DNA from: CAVVIO01 sp963748095
Lineage (GTDB): Bacteria; Bacteroidota; Bacteroidia; Bacteroidales; UBA10428
Reading direction: 5' to 3'
DNA: 64,000 nucleotides
Assembly: GCA_963748095.1 (NCBI GenBank)
Contig: CAVVIO010000016.1
Span: forward strand, 124,001-188,000
Below are positions 62,810 through 64,000 of this stretch, in pieces. Below the pieces are notes generated by a model, which saw nothing but the letters and a program-made list of their open reading frames with translations, was not told where the DNA came from and did not search any database. Positions within the stretch are counted from its first letter, which is position 1. Each line of letters starts with the position of its first letter. The translations under genes were made by a program, and so were the position numbers.

Positions 62810-64000
62810 TCAGTGTTTATTAATCTTCAATTCATCCGGTACAGAAGCCTTCTGAAAGATAATTTTATTCTTATCCGCACCGGTTACATCAAATTCCACC
62901 CGCCGGTTGTACTTTCTGCCTTCTGGGTTGTCGGTTCCATCAGGGTTCTTATTATTTACTGCCGGATGTGATTCTCCATACCCTACGGCTTTCATCCTGG
63001 ATTTATTAATTCCCTTTTTCACAAGGTCATTCAATACTGATATGGCACGTTTTTCCGATAAACCCTGATTATAGCTATCAGGACCCAATGCATCGGTATA
63101 ACCTGAAATCACAAGTTTTAAATTTGTATTTTCAGACATCAGGGAAGCTATCCGTTTCAATTCTTTTTCACCTTCTGCATTCAGCTTATAGGTGTCGAAA
63201 CCAAAATAAACAGGACGAAGTTCAAATACCTGTACCTGTACCTTAACTTTCCCTGGTTGTTCCACTGCTTTTTCAATGGTATCAATGGTGTTAACGGAGT
63301 TAATGGAGTCAACTTTCTGTAAATCCTCTTCTTCTTCCACATCTGCGGCAATGGCCTCGGCAATTGATTCTTCAATAACCTCTTCAGAAACCATCTTCAA
63401 TCGGTATATGTCCTCTTTTCCATAACCATCATCACTAAACAACGCCATGTACGCATATTTCCCATTATCCCAGGGATAAAAGAACAAATCGTCATCGGTA
63501 GTATTGATCGGATAACCAAGATTTTCCGGCGTCGACCAGGTACCGGAGCTATCGAGATGAGAAACAAAAATATCATATCCACCCATTCCCTTATGTGCCT
63601 GCGAACTAAAATACAGCGACTTACCGTCTTCGGTAATAAAAGGAGTATCTTCATTCAGAATAGTATTGATATTGTTTCCAAGATTTATTGCTTCTCCCCA
63701 TTGTCCGTCATTACCCAGTTTTGATTTATAAATATCCATTTCTCCCGCACCGCCTTTACGGTTACTGGTAAAGTACAGGGTTTTCCCGTCTTTTGATATA
63801 CTGGCATGAGATTCCCAGTATTTGGTATTGATATTATTATTTAAGGGAACTGATTTTGTCCAACGACCTTCAACAAATTTACTATAATAAATATCGCTGT
63901 TGAAATTATCTTCACGCGACAAGTAAAGTTGTGTACCATCAAAGGATACCGAGCAGACATACTGGTTACCGTCTGATTGTATCTCGGGTGTTATATTCAC
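62810..64000 (-). CDS. PorE-like PD40 plus OmpA-domain protein, 5' truncated by window edge
   Basis: 397 codons are visible and the frame stays open at base 64000, so the N-terminus (probably signal peptide and TPRs) lies outside. PD40 blades are clear: DGKTLYFTSNRKGGAGEMDIYKS, DGKSLYFSSQAHKGMGGYDIFVS. After a Val/Glu/Asp-rich linker comes the OmpA peptidoglycan domain: RPVYFGFDTYKLNAEGEKEL, LVISGYTDALGPDSYNQGLSEKRAISVL and NRRVEFDV. TPR, propeller and OmpA domain together are the layout of PorE, which anchors T9SS rings to the cell wall. Confidence 0.88.
   Translation of the reverse strand: MNITPEIQSDGNQYVCSVSFDGTQLYLSREDNFNSDIYYSKFVEGRWTKSVPLNNNINTKYWESHASISKDGKTLYFTSNRKGGAGEMDIYKSKLGNDGQWGEAINLGNNINTILNEDTPFITEDGKSLYFSSQAHKGMGGYDIFVSHLDSSGTWSTPENLGYPINTTDDDLFFYPWDNGKYAYMALFSDDGYGKEDIYRLKMVSEEVIEESIAEAIAADVEEEEDLQKVDSINSVNTIDTIEKAVEQPGKVKVQVQVFELRPVYFGFDTYKLNAEGEKELKRIASLMSENTNLKLVISGYTDALGPDSYNQGLSEKRAISVLNDLVKKGINKSRMKAVGYGESHPAVNNKNPDGTDNPEGRKYNRRVEFDVTGADKNKIIFQKASVPDELKINKH

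Noticed and set aside
63998..64000. GTG at the window edge as start of the OmpA-domain protein
   Set aside because: The sequence there is mid-propeller; the frame simply runs off the edge.

Overview
The window reads as a chromosomal segment of a Bacteroidota bacterium, most likely of the Bacteroidales/Marinilabiliales type. The evidence is a type IX secretion (T9SS) cargo protein with a type B sorting domain next to a PorP/SprF protein, a T9SS plug-like protein (DUF5103), PorE-like propeller proteins, a complete Na+-translocating NADH:quinone reductase operon, NrtR/AraR-type Nudix regulators, AT-rich spacers and TAnnTTTG-like promoter -7 elements. No rRNA, tRNA, prophage or CRISPR array was seen.

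Layout. 1-7.8 kb: the end of a giant PKD-repeat cargo protein, PorP/SprF, an OmpH/Skp-like chaperone, a family 2 glycosyltransferase and FtsB/DivIC. 8-11.1 kb: proline/glutamate catabolism (pruA) and the DUF5103 T9SS plug-like protein. 11.4-19.3 kb: nqrABCDEF, apbE (the flavin transferase that loads NqrB and NqrC) and two small cysteine-bearing membrane proteins resembling the NqrM maturation factor. 19.4-24.2 kb: an NAD-dependent epimerase, a fused 2-oxoacid dehydrogenase E1, a short FloA-like protein and a GNAT acetyltransferase. 24.2-24.9 kb is a gene-poor gap with a candidate minus-strand small RNA and a palindromic repeat. 24.9-35.3 kb: LpxH-like hydrolase, MJ1255-type glycosyltransferase, GH1 glucosidase, a Tritrichomonas-like IMP dehydrogenase, a TlpA-like lipoprotein, an EgtD-like methyltransferase, a secreted unknown and a LytS/LytR-type two-component pair.

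35.4-50 kb is a pentose/galactose utilisation island. One Nudix-type regulator leads galK, a sodium/sugar symporter and a 68-residue membrane protein on the plus strand. A second paralogous regulator precedes araA, a second symporter, araD, araB and a GH51 arabinofuranosidase on the minus strand. Together they would release arabinose from polysaccharide, import it with sodium and convert it to xylulose 5-phosphate. The sodium gradient made by the Nqr complex in this window could energise both symporters.

50-57.3 kb carries housekeeping and accessory genes (GNAT, M28 peptidase, YqgE, class IV aminotransferase, rhomboid, holA, AMP nucleosidase, HsdR_N-like protein, RimL-type GNAT). 57.4-59.4 kb is a mobile-type region: a REP-associated tyrosine transposase (RAYT) surrounded by GTTCGTG/CACGAAC palindromes, a 22-bp tandem repeat and an HU-like protein. 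59.4-64 kb holds three tandem paralogues with PD40 propellers, ending in a SPOR-like domain (with an apparent frameshift), no anchor domain, and an OmpA domain. The last is cut by the window edge.

The least explained items are the RAYT/REP locus, the candidate small RNA at 24.35-24.5 kb, the two small NqrM-like proteins, the short FloA-like protein, the paired Nudix regulators with shared operator-like half-sites, and the PorE-like paralogue array.
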